A stretch of 64,000 nt of DNA from Balneolaceae bacterium (GTDB taxonomy: Bacteria > Bacteroidota > Rhodothermia > Balneolales > Balneolaceae). The stretch covers positions 62,001 to 126,000 of the forward strand of contig JAEPQH010000002.1 in assembly GCA_017640605.1 (NCBI GenBank), given 5' to 3'. The notes beneath the pieces are model-generated. The model did not search any database and was not told the DNA's origin. It was given only the letters and a program-made list of their open reading frames with translations. Shown here in pieces: positions 63,090 to 64,000 of this stretch (positions within the stretch are counted from its first letter, which is position 1; each line of letters begins with the position of its first letter). A program made the position numbers and the translations under genes.

Positions 63090-64000
63090 TTGGAAACTGA
63101 ATTCTCAGAACGCTCAGCAAGTATTGATATACTCATAGAATTTGATCTTAAAAAAATTCTAGACTACTCCTATGCCGATGAATTAGAACCACGCGAACGT
63201 GCCCAAGTGCGCGAATACGTGCAAAATATCTTTCGTCGCAGAAGTTATCTCGATTTCTTGATCGACCACTATTCGAGCATCGGTGTGGATGAGATGAAGG
63301 CCGAACTGAAGAATATTTTACGTCTTGGTATCTACGATCTGCTGTTTATGGATAGTACTCCAGATTATGCTGCCATCAATGAAGCAGTAGAAATTGCAAA
63401 AGCAATGCTAGGTTCCAAAACCGGTGACCTTGTGAATGCGATTATGCGAAACTTACAGCGTGATATCGAAAACCTACCAAAGCCTGCCTACAAAGACCGT
63501 ACGAAATTGGTTGCTACTACTTTCTCTCACCCTGAGTGGATGGTTGCCCGTTGGAGTAAGCGTTTCGGTGAGCGTGAAGCGTTTCAGTTGATGCAAGCCA
63601 ATAACACTCGCCCAAATTATTATGTGCGAGTAAACACCCTACGTACCAAGCCGGAAAACTTCGAGCTACGTATGGACAAAATGGGAGTAGAATTTGAAGC
63701 CAGTGATTGGTTACCAAATTTCTACAAAGTGGATAGCGTGCAACCATTCATCGAGAAAGGATTGCTTGCCAAAGGACTTTGCCAGGTTCAGGATATTGCT
63801 GCCGGTCTTGCTCCATTTGTACTCGATCCTCAGCCGGGCGAAAAAATTTATGATTTGTGTGCAGCGCCCGGAACCAAATCCATCATGATTTCTGATCTCA
63901 CGGAAGCTCAAAGTGATATTCTTTCTGTGGATATTTCTGCCGATCGACTCGAAAAACTGGCGGAGAGTGCCATCAGTCATGGTGCTGAGAATATCAAAAT
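63090..64000 (+). CDS. rsmB: 16S rRNA m5C967 methyltransferase RsmB, 3' end beyond window
   Basis: The frame is open from TTG 63090 to the right edge, 303 codons. The N-terminus is a NusB-like RNA-binding domain (ELEPRERAQVREYVQNIFRR, LRLGIYDLLFMDSTPDYAAI, NEAVEIAKAMLGSKTGDLVN). The methyltransferase follows with HPEWMVARWSKRFGEREAFQ, YVRVNTLRTKPENFEL and CQVQDIAAGLAPFVLDPQPG. The SAM-binding motif is IYDLCAAPGTKSIMISDL with LSVDISADRLEKL. The two catalytic Cys residues lie further on, outside the window. It methylates C967 of 16S rRNA. The TTG start is chosen because no ATG precedes the conserved N-terminus. Confidence 0.92.
   Translation, partial: METEFSERSASIDILIEFDLKKILDYSYADELEPRERAQVREYVQNIFRRRSYLDFLIDHYSSIGVDEMKAELKNILRLGIYDLLFMDSTPDYAAINEAVEIAKAMLGSKTGDLVNAIMRNLQRDIENLPKPAYKDRTKLVATTFSHPEWMVARWSKRFGEREAFQLMQANNTRPNYYVRVNTLRTKPENFELRMDKMGVEFEASDWLPNFYKVDSVQPFIEKGLLAKGLCQVQDIAAGLAPFVLDPQPGEKIYDLCAAPGTKSIMISDLTEAQSDILSVDISADRLEKLAESAISHGAENIK

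Overview
The window looks like chromosome from a Gram-negative, Bacteroidota/Rhodothermota-type bacterium, most plausibly a member of the Balneolia (Balneola/Gracilimonas-like). This assignment is inference. The sequence shows LPS biosynthesis (lpxH), many signal-peptide and lipobox proteins, outer-membrane barrels, a SusC-style carboxypeptidase-regulatory domain, an atpD-atpC pair apart from the other ATP synthase genes, few Shine-Dalgarno sequences, and promoter-like boxes resembling the Bacteroidota -33 TTG / -7 TAnnTTTG pattern. By eye the GC content is a little above 40%; it was not computed. No rRNA, tRNA, CRISPR array or complete insertion sequence was seen.

Layout. 1-9619 (minus): three secreted DUF11-type repeat proteins, ending in a giant protein of at least 2116 residues. 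It combines a repeat stalk, an SdrD-B-like domain, an invasin-like Ig domain, a large beta-barrel and an OmpA-type peptidoglycan-binding tail that runs off the left edge. 9952-14274: a partial Bat-type cluster (DUF58, BatD/DUF4381-like, BatA-like VWA protein) interrupted by a divergent M23 peptidase lipoprotein. 14364-21132: mfd, a Sua5/TsaC protein and a five-domain fasciclin lipoprotein. 21200-26568: M42 aminopeptidase, acyl-CoA thioesterase, HD hydrolase and a hybrid histidine kinase. 26630-39079 (minus): folA-thyA-mgtE, then a classical rpmF-plsX-fabHDG-acpP-fabF-rnc lipid-synthesis operon preceded by a DUF177 gene, and a pfkA-pgi-deoxynucleoside kinase cluster. 39198-43348 (plus): polyprenyl diphosphate synthase, lpxH and a class A penicillin-binding protein, all serving the envelope.

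43549-49999 (plus) is the most system-like accessory block. It holds a lone LPP20-type lipoprotein, then a tight operon of a PEGA-repeat barrel, a small lipoprotein, an LPP20-containing secreted protein, an NTF2-like secreted protein and a tandem-LPP20 lipoprotein. It runs by a 23-bp overlap into a gluconate operon (gntK-gnd-gntP, to 53216). 53217-54925 is a repeat-rich, mobile-looking interval. It carries a nucleotidyltransferase gene with a small upstream partner (toxin-antitoxin-like) flanked by two ~120-bp direct repeats, a small ORF interrupted by an amber codon, tandem heptamers and hairpins. 54926-56694 is atpC-atpD (minus). 57027-60354 carries an unrecognised lipoprotein/barrel pair and an orphan polytopic membrane protein, followed by three tandem ~158-bp repeats (60360-60806). 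60998-62902 encodes a DUF4139/MuiA-like protein with an embedded SusC-like carboxypeptidase-regulatory domain. The window ends in rsmB (NusB-domain 16S rRNA methyltransferase), which is incomplete at the right edge.

The best candidates for undescribed biology are the giant DUF11/barrel/OmpA operon, the LPP20/PEGA operon, the MuiA-SusC-plug fusion and the repeat-flanked nucleotidyltransferase cassette.
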